Source: Cylindrobasidium torrendii FP15055 ss-10 (lineage: Eukaryota; Basidiomycota; Agaricomycetes; Agaricales; Physalacriaceae). From it: a stretch of 45,655 bases of DNA. A program made the position numbers and the translations under genes. Below are positions 21,836-31,471 of the stretch, one piece after another (the first letter of the stretch is position 1; each line of letters begins with the position of its first letter). The notes below the pieces were generated by a model. The model made no database searches and was not told where the DNA came from. It saw only the letters and a list, made by a program, of their open reading frames with translations. Location: positions 1 to 45,655 of the forward strand of contig KN880625.1 in assembly GCA_000934385.1 (NCBI GenBank). Direction: 5' to 3'.

Positions 21836-22778
21836 ATGGCGCTGCCAGCAGAATTAGAGCGCGAAATATTCGAGCTTACCGTCCGACAGTACCCAGAAGT
21901 TGCGCCGTCTTTGATGGTAGTGACGAGCCGTGTCTACGCTTGGTATGTACCCCAATCTTGTTTCACTGTGTCGAACCAAACGGATCCCAAGGGTTGCTCC
22001 CCTATTGTACGAGAACGTATCCTTAGGGCGATTTGGGCACGATACCTCCGACGCCTTGCTCCTACGAAGCATCCAGTCCCTTCCACCTTCCTTTCTATCT
22101 TCAACAGTAAAGTCTCTTTGCATGACCAAGCGCGTCTCACACGGTGCCGCACACTCTGTCCTCCCCGTCTGCCGCGGCCTCCGCCGACTCGCATGTTGGT
22201 CTGATGCGCAGGTGGACGACCACCTCATCCTTTCGTTGGCCGGCCTCTGGGAGCTGTCATGCGGCCAGCAGCTCTTCGCGCGTGTCTGCAACAACATCGA
22301 CGCATGTCGCTGGGCACACCAACTTACGCACCTGGAGCTCATCCTATGGGATTTGGATAGCAATGACGGCGCATCAGTCGACGTTTTCCCGGCGTTGACG
22401 CATTTCAGTATTGTCACTGGATACCTGGATGCAGCGTTGGGTGATTTCGTAGACCGGACGCTGGAGGCTTGCCCTCGGTTAGAGCTGTTCTCGGTGCAGT
22501 TCGAGGCGCCGCAGGACGAAGAAGCAGTCAAGGGGAGGAGCTGGGACAAAGATCCTAGGGTTGTGATCTCGTTTCGAGACTTGTCTGAGCCGACGAGTTC
22601 GTGGACCGAAGGAAAGCGGTGGGAGATTGTCAAAGATATCATTGAGGATAAAAGAAGACTAGGAGACAGAGCACCCTCGTCTGGAGAAATAGTGGATACC
22701 TTTGTCCGTCGTCTTACGCTACTGCGCGCACAACTGATGGACTACGCTAGATACCGTCGGGATGGGATACGCCCGTGA
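21836..22778 (+). CDS. F-box-like protein, small
   Basis: Two exons, 21836-21942 and 21992-22778, encode 297 residues. The N-terminus MALPAELEREIFELTVRQYP resembles a degenerate F-box first helix (LP.E...IF). It runs across the intron into VYAWVAPLLYENVSLGRFG, the pattern that follows the F-box in many mushroom F-box/LRR proteins. The body has leucine-rich helical segments such as GLRRLACWSDAQVD, LTHLELILWDLDSNDG and CPRLELFSVQFEAP, suggesting imperfect leucine-rich repeats. The C-terminus (GEIVDTFVRRLTLLRAQLMD) is helical. A role as an SCF substrate adaptor is inferred. The F-box is too degenerate to be sure that it binds Skp1. Confidence 0.75.
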
Positions 22779-22941
22779 TCCAACTTGGGTGCTATGCGTC
22801 ACTACCGGGGGACGGCGATGAGGATAGCTCAGACTGAGGATATCCTATAGCTACTAGCCTGGTCCCCAAGCCCGGGCCTGGATCTTGATGTAGCACTTAG
22901 ACAGCGAAATAAAAATGTTGCCAAGCTCATGAATAACAGTA

Positions 22942-23021
22942 GCCCACCGCGAGGGTCGAACTCGCAGCCTTCAGATCGCCTAGGAATAGTCTGACGCTCT
23001 ATCCGATTGAGCTAGGCGGGC
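22942..23021 (-). tRNA. tRNA gene with 14-nt anticodon loop (anticodon unclear)
   Basis: The minus strand folds into a complete cloverleaf. The acceptor GCCCGCC pairs with GGTGGGC, the D stem is GCTC/GAGC, the anticodon stem is TCAGA/TCTGA, the variable loop is 5 nt and the T arm is GCGAG-TTCGACC-CTCGC. A T-run follows about 25 nt downstream as a Pol III terminator. The anticodon loop is 14 nt instead of 7 (CTATTCCTAGGCGA), so about 7 nt must be a minimal intron. Placed canonically after position 37, this leaves anticodon ATT with C37, which is not a standard eukaryotic choice. The backbone resembles tRNA-Lys. It may be a tRNA with a non-canonical intron or a decayed copy. Confidence 0.7.
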
Positions 23022-23283
23022 TGGAGACAACGTGTTTCTGAAGAATCCGGCCGCCGGCCAAAGCCGCTGCATTCCAAACAGCGACTGGCAAAACAGAGAA
23101 CAAAGATGAGTAGATTGGTGTTCTCGCCGTGAGTATGATCGTCTTTAAGCCGAACCACAAGACCGAAAAAAATCCTTTGAGTAATGGACTGCATGCTGTA
23201 TATTATTATAAGCTCCAGCTCGTTCTCAGGATCCTTGCAGATGCACCCTTGCCTCACCTAGCCACTTTTTGACTAGATCCGTC

Positions 23284-23655
23284 ATGATAAGCGGTGAGGA
23301 AGAATATGACTCGGATTTTGGGACAATCCCTCAGTCTCGTTCGTCGAAAGCAGGTCTTCAATTTCCCGTCTGCCTCATCCACCGCCACTTGCACGAAGAA
23401 AACTTTGTCGACCACATCAGTGCTGGTGCTCCCATCTATCTTGCGGCTGTCCTCGAATACCTGACCGCGGAGATCCTGGAGCTGGCTGGCAACGTCGCTC
23501 GAGACAATGACAAAGAGCGCATTGCACCGAAGCATATCATCTAATTGGCCCTTCGAAACGATGAAGAGTGAGTGGCATACATGTTTAACTCGTTCAATGA
23601 CTGGATAGGATGCAGATTGAGCAAGCTTTAAGGACATGCGATTAGCTCTGAGGAA
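23284..23655 (+). pseudogene. Degenerate histone H2A copy
   Basis: The frame from 23335 reads [19 protein letters not shown], then [30 protein letters not shown] and IAPKHII. This is an unmistakable histone-fold H2A core, but it has a stop codon at 23542-23544 in the middle of the HLQLAIRNDEE segment. The frame resumes LALRNDEE, then a 41-nt intron (23568-23608), then EMQIEQALRTCD and a stop, so the conserved C-terminal docking tail is missing. The N-terminal tail is replaced by a short acidic stretch ([11 protein letters not shown]), or an intron 23294-23334 may have removed it. The usual GR after PV is CL, and the basic loop is acidic (HEENFVDH). The best reading is a pseudogene or relic of a duplicated H2A-family gene. 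No H2B partner is nearby. Confidence 0.8.
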
Positions 23656-24005
23656 GCTGTCCTCCCGCATATTGAACCTGAAGTACTTGCCGTGAAGACT
23701 CCTTGTCCGGATGCGAGCTCGAGCCAGGAATTGTAGAGACAATGGTATCCTAAGGAATAGATTGTTGCAGAGTCCTTTTATGAGGCCAGTCAAAGGTATC
23801 ATGGCTATGTGAAGAGTGTGAACACTGAAAGGGGACAAAGAGTCGAAGCTGGAACAAGAAATGGGACCTGTGGGAAAGATCGATCGTGGATCAATCAAAC
23901 AATAATAACCTTTTGTCATGGAAACAATGGTCGTCCATATATATTGCGATGAGAGGTTCCTTTCATCCCACCATCACTCGAGTCCTCGGGCAAGAAACAA
24001 CCTAC
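23656..24005. other. Intergenic, no gene seen
   Basis: 350 bp between the H2A relic and the F-box gene. It presumably holds the promoter of the latter. A minus-strand frame over 23254-23919 is the complement of the H2A relic and is not counted as a gene. Confidence 0.5.
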
Positions 24006-25660
24006 ATGCACTTAGGCGCTGAGCAAGTTTCTCGGTAAGTCGTACGCCGAATGCTGCTTCTTTCGATCATAACCATGTGCACAGCTCAAACTCGGACCAC
24101 AACCCGCAGATGGCTCAAAAGCCTAAGTATTATCTGGCGTATGTTACGCAAGATGTCTATAATCTCGTTGTCACCAACGAAGTCGTTGAGAACGTTCATC
24201 GGCCTGCTATTTCCGCGTACACCGATGCTCTTCATAAATTTCTCAGCCAGTTTGGGGTTGATCTCGCCTCTCCGTCTGTAGTGCCCCGGCTAAAGGCGTT
24301 AGGAATCAATGAAGAGGATTTGAAGACATTTCAAAGAGACCTCATTGCGTTTTCCAACGCATTCAGCCCGATACGTGCCCTCCCAGCCGAAATCCTGGCA
24401 CTCATTGCGACATTTGCGCGAACCAACATTATGCATCAAAATTACCCTCTCGCGCGACAGAAACACGAGCTGTACTCGCGGGACATTCGAGCACTGTCCC
24501 AGGTATCCCGATTCTGGAGACACGCCCTCACGCGGTGTCCTCGTCTCTGGACGGACTTGTCTCTTTCCATCGATGTCCCATACCGGCCGTCAACAGTTGC
24601 GTCCCGGAAAAGTAATATCCGGATGTGCTTGGAACGCGCAGGCTCCCTGCCGCTCTCTGTGACTTGGCTCCACCATAACCACAATCGAGCAGTCGAGCTC
24701 GTGTCGTATTCCACACTTCTTCGTATCCAGGACCTCAACCTGCTAACAGACATCCCCACAGGCGGGAACACCGATTTCAATGCTTTCTTTGTCTCCCTCC
24801 GTTCCCTTCGACGCATTCGCATGGGCAAATTGCAAGATATCTGCCAGGACCTCGTCTTCACCTCCAACACCAAGCTCGAGTACGTCGAATTACAAGGCGA
24901 ACTCGATCCAAACATCGTCATCATGCTTCCCCCATCTGTGAAAACATGTATTGGGCTTTATACAAACCAAATGCGCAGCCGCCGCATGCTTTCTCAGCTC
25001 GGACGGGTCGAGCGTCTTAGGCTCGTAAGTCCTCACGATGGACCGGTCGGCAAGCTTCCCCTCCGCGACAGAATACTCGGTCGCGATCCTCCCGCTCTAC
25101 ACCAACTAGCCACCCTCCACCTACAGCTGAACAAGGATCGGTTGACCGTGGAACTATGTTCCACGCTTCGTGACCTAGACGCCCCCAAGCTGCGAACCCT
25201 CCTCATTGACGCGGACCAAGGCGCTCTCATCAACTTTCCAGATCCAATTCCATGCTTTGCTCGTCTCATCGCATGCGACATTCGCGTGCAGGACTCGCCT
25301 GCTGGAAGCTCTTTCGTTCCTCTGTTCAAGGGTATGCCGCAACTCGAAGAGCTCACATTGGAGTTATACGGAGTCGGGGTCGCAAGGGGTTGGAAGCGCG
25401 TATTTGGGGGCGGTTACCTGCCTCGACTAAGGATCTTGCAGCTGCGAGAGTTCGTGCCGGAGGATAGTAGGGAGCTGTCGCCGGCGGCAAACGTGATAGT
25501 GGATGGAATTGCAGAGAGGAGGGAGAAGGGCGTACTGGAGAAGGTCCTTGTCAAGAACAGCTTGATCGCACAAGCGGATAGGCAGCATCAGTTGAAATGG
25601 AAGGAACTCGTCCAAGGTGGACTTCGTGTTGGGGAGCCAGTGGGGCGCGAGGAGTGGTGA
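24006..25660 (+). CDS. F-box/LRR-like protein
   Basis: Exons 24006-24034 and 24085-25660 give 534 residues. The upstream mini-exon was chosen because its ATG (MHLGAEQVSR) joins the long exon in frame through a standard 50-nt intron. The alternative start is the ATG at 24110. After about 100 N-terminal residues of helical sequence comes an F-box of the mushroom type: PIRALPAEILALIATFA, then IRALSQVSRFWRHALTRCPRLWTDLSL. Irregular leucine-rich segments follow (LLRIQDLNLLTDIP, NTKLEYVELQGELDP, LATLHLQLNKDRL, MPQLEELTLELYG, LPRLRILQLREFVPED). The likely role is SCF ubiquitin-ligase substrate receptor. The ligand is unknown. Confidence 0.85.
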
Positions 25661-25771
25661 CATTCGATCTTTTTTGTAGTTTTGCAGTGCTAAATATTCA
25701 TTATCTCCTTTTCTCTTACGAAATGCGAACGCTAGCGCCTCTGTGACCAGTATTACATCCTCTCATTCTAG

Positions 25772-25996
25772 GCCGGCGAAAACTTCGACCAAAACTACGA
25801 ATTTGCTGTCGAAACCACAGAAGGTGACCATGAAATTCAACCGCACACGGTTGGGTGGACTAGGACAAGCTCCATCGTATATCGGTCCAACGGTGTGCTT
25901 CAGTCCACTGACATTTTCGAACCCGCCGTTGAGGGTGGCGAATACGGCCCCTGCAATGGTTGTTTAAGGCTCTCCGATGTACTTCAAGTGATTTAG
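25772..25996 (+). pseudogene. Orphan exon-like coding fragment
   Basis: After a good splice-acceptor context (ctcattctag), a frame runs for 74 codons to a TAG at 25994-25996 without interruption. It begins AGENFDQNYEFAVETTEGDH and ends GPCNGCLRLSDVLQVI. The composition is balanced, unlike the arginine/serine-rich shadow frames around it. No initiating exon is visible upstream before the F-box gene. It may be the last exon of a decayed or translocated gene. I do not recognise the family, and it could be chance. Confidence 0.3.
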
Positions 25997-27280
25997 AATA
26001 ATATCAAGAGTTTTTTCTTCAGAGTGCTCGATTTCTGGGGGCATCATAGCGTGGTCCGCTGAACAAAATTCGACCGGGCTTGCACCGCTCACATATCATC
26101 GCGAGTCGTGCGATGTCGTTCGAGGGCAACGGTCGATTGAGAAGGAAGTAGGCTACCAGGGCGCACCCATCCATGGCATGAGTACGGCAGATAGCTAACG
26201 TTCAACTGCATGCTGTACATCGGCTCTGATTAGAGTCCGACAACCACACAAACGTAAACGTGCACGCATTCGACGTCTACCGCTTCGGGAAAAAGTGATC
26301 TCGAGAGGTAAATGCGTGTCCGCATCATGGAAGGTCAATCTAAGGTCCCCGAGAAATTCGGCAGAAGTGTATACCAAGGCGAGGTGCCTGTCCTGTTTAG
26401 CACAGTGAGCGCAGGTTGCAGCGCCTGTATTTCCGTGGCCGCATTGAGAAGGACAGCAAGACGCAGCTCGCTAAGACAATGGAATGTAACCGCAGATACT
26501 TAGCACGGAGAGACGCTTGCTATGAAGTTTGACCTGGTGAGCATACATTACTCGAAGGAGATATGCGCGTATCAAATCAAGCCGTTTCCCGGAGTCGTGG
26601 TGGCGGCGGCACGCGGGATACACGATGGTATGGGCCTTGTGCATCAGCGCGTGCTTGATACGCGAACCGGTTCCCAGATTGAAGTTAGTGCTTCGAAGGT
26701 TCGAACGCAGTACCTACTAATAAACTAGCGGGTCCCCGATCCCTGCGTCCTATTGTCTGGTTTAGCGATCTTTAGCAATTCACACATAGCCTAGGCTGCC
26801 CGCTGGATGGGTGTCTGCATGCGTATACGTATGTACTTACCCTCTGCCCATCTGCGCGTTGTGTGTGCACGGCGCGATGAGAGATGATCACGGAGGGCAT
26901 CAAGAATGAACGAACGACGAACACGGACCCGTCACCCGCGCGATTGTAGGTGGATGGGCGAACAACAGCGAACAATCGCACCGTCTGCGTCCTCGGATAT
27001 TAAACTATAGGGTGATTGACCCGGCTCAATGGTGGCGATGCTTGTTCAACGAATAATCTGCCCTGAGGGGTCTCTTTGAGATTGATACATTGCCGTAGCC
27101 TGCAGGACATGGGCCGTATGCGAAACAGAAGTCATGTTCATTTCGAGGCCTGCATGGGATGGGATGATGGACCTGCAGGGATACAGCGACTGCCGAGTGT
27201 ACGATTCGAAAAGGAAAGGTTCGAACGAACGAACGAAGCTAACTGCTTACGTCTCGATTGTGCTGAGCGGGATTCTCTGA

Positions 27281-27388
27281 GGAGATGCGCGAGTCAGTGA
27301 AGGAGATGTCCGAGTCAACAAGAGAGCGTCAGTACGAGTCAATTCAAGAGGTGGAAGAGGGAGATGTCCGAGTCAGCGAACAAGAGAG
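27281..27388. repeat. Short imperfect direct repeats (ggagatgtccgagtca)
   Basis: Three copies of a roughly 16-bp word occur at 27281-27296 (one variant copy), 27302-27317 and 27360-27375. The last two continue into a shared acaagagag-type extension. They lie in gene-poor DNA and have no coding context. Confidence 0.6.
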
Positions 27389-28587
27389 ACGCGTGTCAAT
27401 AATATTAATAACAGGTCAATAACGCGTGTGATTGTTCGCTCATTCGAGGCATATTATGGCTGCATTGGTCGGCCGCCGGCGCAGAGGCCAGAGCCTCAAG
27501 GAGAGCGCGGGGCGCAATGGGGGAGCCTCAGGCCAAGTGGGGGAAGTCTAGAATTGAGAAGTACAGAAGCTATCTAGTACGTTCAAACGTTCATAGGAAT
27601 TCGACTTGGGGGCATCAGAATCGAACTACAGACGGTCTGGTGTGCTGCCTAGGTGTGATTCACGCCGCGAATGATGATGGAGAGGGAGTGCTTGAAGTGT
27701 TCGCCTGGGGTTCCCTTGTGTGCTGTCGTCATGACCGTGGGTAGGCTACGGCAAACAGATTGCACAGGCCACGAGGGCACAATGGGCCAGAGCCAACGAA
27801 GATATGCAATGCTCCGCAGAGGACCTGTGGAGACAGAGAGGAGGAATGGCTGTATGATTGCGCCACCGATTGGTGCGAGCTCGGAGAGACGAGATTCAAA
27901 AGTGGAGGGACCGGCCCCAAAGCCTCTGCGGGTGAGGCGAGCGGTTATAGACAGTCGACGGAGAGACGAGGACAGCACGAGATGTGGTCTTATCAAGTCA
28001 CATTGCCTTACGGGTTGAAAAGACTGGACACTGAATTGGCAAAATGGATCGCAGGGTCCTCGGCACGGACTTGTGATCCCATTGCGCGCGGCCGACACAT
28101 GTGTTCGTTCAAGCTCAGAGAGGCATACCGGATTCAGGAGTTTGTGTTATGAAAGGTGATGTGAAAGAAAAGGGCAACCGATTGGCATAGGGAAGAGTGT
28201 AGGGAGGAGACAGGGAGGCAAACACAGGGTGATAAGCCAGACTGTGGCGTACTGTATACGGGTCTGGAGCAGCATAGGTGCCCGGGGATAGGCTCATCAC
28301 CCTGGGTTCGGAGCAGGCCGCTTGCCTTTTGGGGAAGAAGCGATCTTCGGCATATCGGCAAGTGGTGCTTCTGATCAAAGTCCCTTCTTGTTTCGGATCG
28401 TGTCTAGCAGGCACGAGAGCTTTTGAACCAAACACGAGGCTACAAAAGAGAACGAATATTACGTGCGCAACTCCGCTAATTTTCCCACCATTACTATCAC
28501 TCTGCCTGCCGCTCCGACGTCGTCGCCCACGTCCTTGACGTCCGTTTTACCCACCCTCCCCCTCAACATTTTCTCCTCTCCAGCACC

Positions 28588-29585
28588 ATGCTGTCCGTTC
28601 AGAAGCCCACCAGCCATTTTTCACACTCGCCCCATTTGGCGATGCACCGTCGGGTCCCCTCGGCGCCTGTGCTCATCAGGACGACGCCCAAGGCTGGCAT
28701 GTTTGAAATCCAGTCCCCAAAGCATGTCCAAGCTCGACCGCGCGCTTTCAAGACGCCCACAGCGCCCCGCCGCTCCATTCCAGCGCCGCAGCCGACAACC
28801 CCGCCCCAAGCCCACCTCAAGCCTTCTCCAGAGATTGCAGACAAGAAGCACTCGCCAGAGAAGCGTGGGCGCCAGGCAGCCAAGCCCCGCGAAAGCCGAC
28901 CAGCCAGGTGAGGCCCATTGTCTCATATCTTGTTATCAATTTTGCGAATATCATTTGCCTCTGCAGGAGCAGCTCCCACTCCTCAGTCCGAGGCCGCCGC
29001 AACAATACCCGTCAACCATCTCCCGAACTCACGCAGGCAGACGTGTTCTCCTCTCCTATCGCCGCCCCTACCGCTGGTGACAGCATTCCTCGGACCGGTG
29101 CTCCGAAGCTCACCGCGCAACCCTCTGGCAAGCTTGCCCGCCGTCGTCAGCCACACCAGACCCCAACAAAGCCAATCGCAATCCCGGAGCGGGTTCAGCC
29201 ATCACCGCCCCAGATGTCACGCTCAGTGCCCCCACCGGCAAAGCACAGCATCTTCAACTTCCCGATCTGCGATGACTCTGCGGAGGACTTGACGACGTTC
29301 CCCACGACGCCCACACGCAAGCGCTACGACGACGGTCCAAAGACCGCGCCACTCGTAGGCACCCTGTCTGGCTTCCCGTTCAATGTGCCGGCCACTCTGC
29401 CCCGGGCCATCAAACGCCGTAACCACCAGCGCTCCCCCAGCGAGAGCTTTTCCGACGAGTCCAGCTCAGACGAGCAGTCTGTTGGCTCCCGCCCGCGCTC
29501 GGCCGCATCTGCCGAGGCCTTTGCCAGTTCAACGTTCCAGAACTCTCCGAGTCCCGAGGACCTGCCCATGCCGGCCTTTATGTAA
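28588..29585 (+). CDS. PNRC/Edc1-like candidate mRNA-decapping activator
   Basis: Exons 28588-28907 and 28967-29585 encode 312 residues that are basic, proline/serine-rich and probably disordered. The C-terminus is diagnostic: FASSTFQNSPSPEDLPMPAF ends the protein. This follows the short bipartite pattern of Edc1/PNRC proteins, in which a [YF]-A-[GS] activation motif near a hydrophobic residue is followed by SP-x-P-x-x-LP-x-P. In the human and yeast proteins this contacts Dcp2 and the EVH1 groove of Dcp1 to stimulate cap removal. The N-terminus carries HRRVPSAPVLIRTTPKAGMF and many SP/TP sites. A nuclear-localisation-like KRGRQAAKPRESRPAR and KLARRRQPH occur in the middle. It has a pyrimidine-rich leader and a very long pyrimidine-rich 3' flank. 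The function is inferred from the terminal motif only. Confidence 0.7.
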
Positions 29586-31471
29586 TTTTATTCACTCATT
29601 GCTATCGTGAAGCGTGGAGGTGCGCTTTCAGCAGCTGTTCTCGACCATGACTCATTCATCTCTCCAGGCCAAAATTCTAGACGCCCAGCCCAGGAAAATT
29701 CGGCCTATCATTATTCTGTCGCCAAGGGCTCGGACACCTTGTACAATAACCCGCTAGAGCCCTCCACCTTCACAGCACTCGCTCATACCCCCCGTCATTG
29801 GCAACTCGTTTAGGACACCCGCGCACCTCTATTGGCAGGGCCTCGCCCCCGCCGCTCTCGTTCCCGTCTCTCGGTTTTCCTCGTCATGTGCAATACCTGC
29901 TTTCCATCGCAATTCCATCGTCGCATTCTTATTGGTATCTGGCATAGCCAGTTGTACAAAAGGCAAAACCCTCTATCGGTTACGACCGATGTCATCCCCC
30001 CTCCATCAAGCGTCGCCAATACCACCAGGCGTCGACGATCTCCTCGTCGACACCTACGTCTGCGACGAGGGGAAGGCTTGACTAGTTTTGATCTCCTGGG
30101 ATTGGATGTCTGTGATTTCTTGTGACTATAGCTTATTTATCTAGTACTCTCCGTATTATCTCCACGTTTTATTTCCCCAGCCGCTTTTATTTTTTTCGCG
30201 CGCGCTGGCGTACCGATTCCTTTCTCCCTAGATGTATCCGTACTCGCATTCCTCTGCTCTCGACGTCGCTATTATCACGCCCCGCCACTGGCAGTCGGAA
30301 CTGCGTTCTCGACCACCTCATCTCACCCTTCTCCCGCACCTTATACATTACTACCACACGACGCCACGGCGTTGACGCTACCTACGCTCGCCATCCGCCA
30401 TGCTCTGTTTTGCGCGATCTTTATGTGGCCAGCGCGGTCACTTTTACTTCTCTGTACATATTTCCTTTGCTCCCCAGGTGTATTTGTTGACTTCGGTACG
30501 TTTGCACTGCACTTGTCTTCCCATAATTGTCGCTTATCTTAATATCCAGGCCGTCGAATACCCTTTCTATTGCTCGCTTGTCACGAACCCTGTTTTTAGA
30601 GCCTCGTCCAGCATTTCAATTGTATAGTAGCCCACGCAAACGGACCATAACACGCCCACCTCCACATCACCTCCCCCGACTATTCCGCGTTGCACTGTTT
30701 TTATACGCATCTCCCACCAACCCTCTTCGTACCATACTTTCTCGTTTACGATATTTCAGCGTCGGTCGATGTGCGTGTGGGGTTGGACGGTCGGTGGTCG
30801 GCGGGCGCTTGCGTTTGCTTGGTCGCTGGCCGTCCTCTTCGTGTGCTCTCGATGCTCGTTTCCGTATATTACACGCACGCTCGTTCACATCCTATATCTC
30901 TTTACCTCTCTTCCCCCGTCCCTTTGGTGTTCCGTAGTCTCTCTTTTTTGGGGGGTTTCGGCGCTTCGCTGCTGTGTTGCTAGTAGTAGTAGTCTAGATC
31001 TTGAAAGAATAAATCAAATTTTATATGTATCCTCCTGTATCGTGAGATCTTGGCTTCGCCGACGGTAGCAAGCAGGTTTACTCCGACGGAGGTGAGTTGG
31101 CTTTATTGTCAGTTGTGCTTTATGTCGGCTTCATGCTAATGGTTTGGGAGGCACGGGAAGTTGACAGAACATTGCGAGCTTTGGGTATAGCGAATGTGGT
31201 TACCTTTCGCGCCTCCCCGACAACAAAATGCAACATCTACCACCTCTTCTGTACCATCTTGATTATAAGCTTTCATTGTGATTGGTGCTCGATCGGCCCA
31301 CAGTGGGTCACGCATACGGATTCCACTTCTCACCGACTTGACTCTCTCCGGAGCCGTTTGGTATTTCAATTATTCCAAGGTGTGCCGAGAGGACGCGTAG
31401 GCCTGGCGTTGACGATATATAACCAACCTTCTGCAGATCGTCCTTCGTTGACTTGAACCTTTTCTGTGAAG
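29586..31471. other. Long pyrimidine-rich 3' flank
   Basis: About 1.4 kb after the PNRC-like gene is rich in C/T with scattered chance frames lacking motifs. It ends near an AATAAA. It is best read as a long 3' UTR followed by the promoter of the SDR gene (31090-31471). I see no independent gene. Confidence 0.45.
31008..31013 (+). terminator. Candidate polyadenylation signal (AATAAA)
   Basis: An AATAAA is followed by AT-rich sequence at the end of the pyrimidine-rich stretch. It is a possible 3' end for the PNRC-like gene transcript, whose stop lies 1.4 kb upstream. Fungal poly(A) signals are loose, so this is tentative. Confidence 0.35.

Larger units (their letters stand above)
25661..28587. 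other. Gene-poor region of 2.9 kb
   Basis: I find no complete gene. It contains one orphan exon-like open segment (25772-25996) and a patch of short direct repeats (27281-27388), both listed separately. Other frames (for example 27671-28018) are cysteine- and arginine-rich with no motif and overlap frames on the opposite strand. The last 120 bp is pyrimidine-rich and is probably the 5' leader of the gene at 28588. Confidence 0.5.

Noticed and set aside
23254..23919. 221-codon minus-strand frame
   Set aside because: It is the complement of the H2A relic, where high coding constraint on the plus strand explains the absence of stops. It has no motif.
27580..27660. Possible tRNA T-arm (B-box-like agttcgattct on minus)
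   Set aside because: Flanking bases do not form an acceptor or T stem, so there is no tRNA fold.
29586..30983. Several frames of 70-136 codons in the pyrimidine-rich stretch
   Set aside because: They are leucine/serine/proline/phenylalanine-rich because of the C/T bias, overlap in all three frames and lack motifs.
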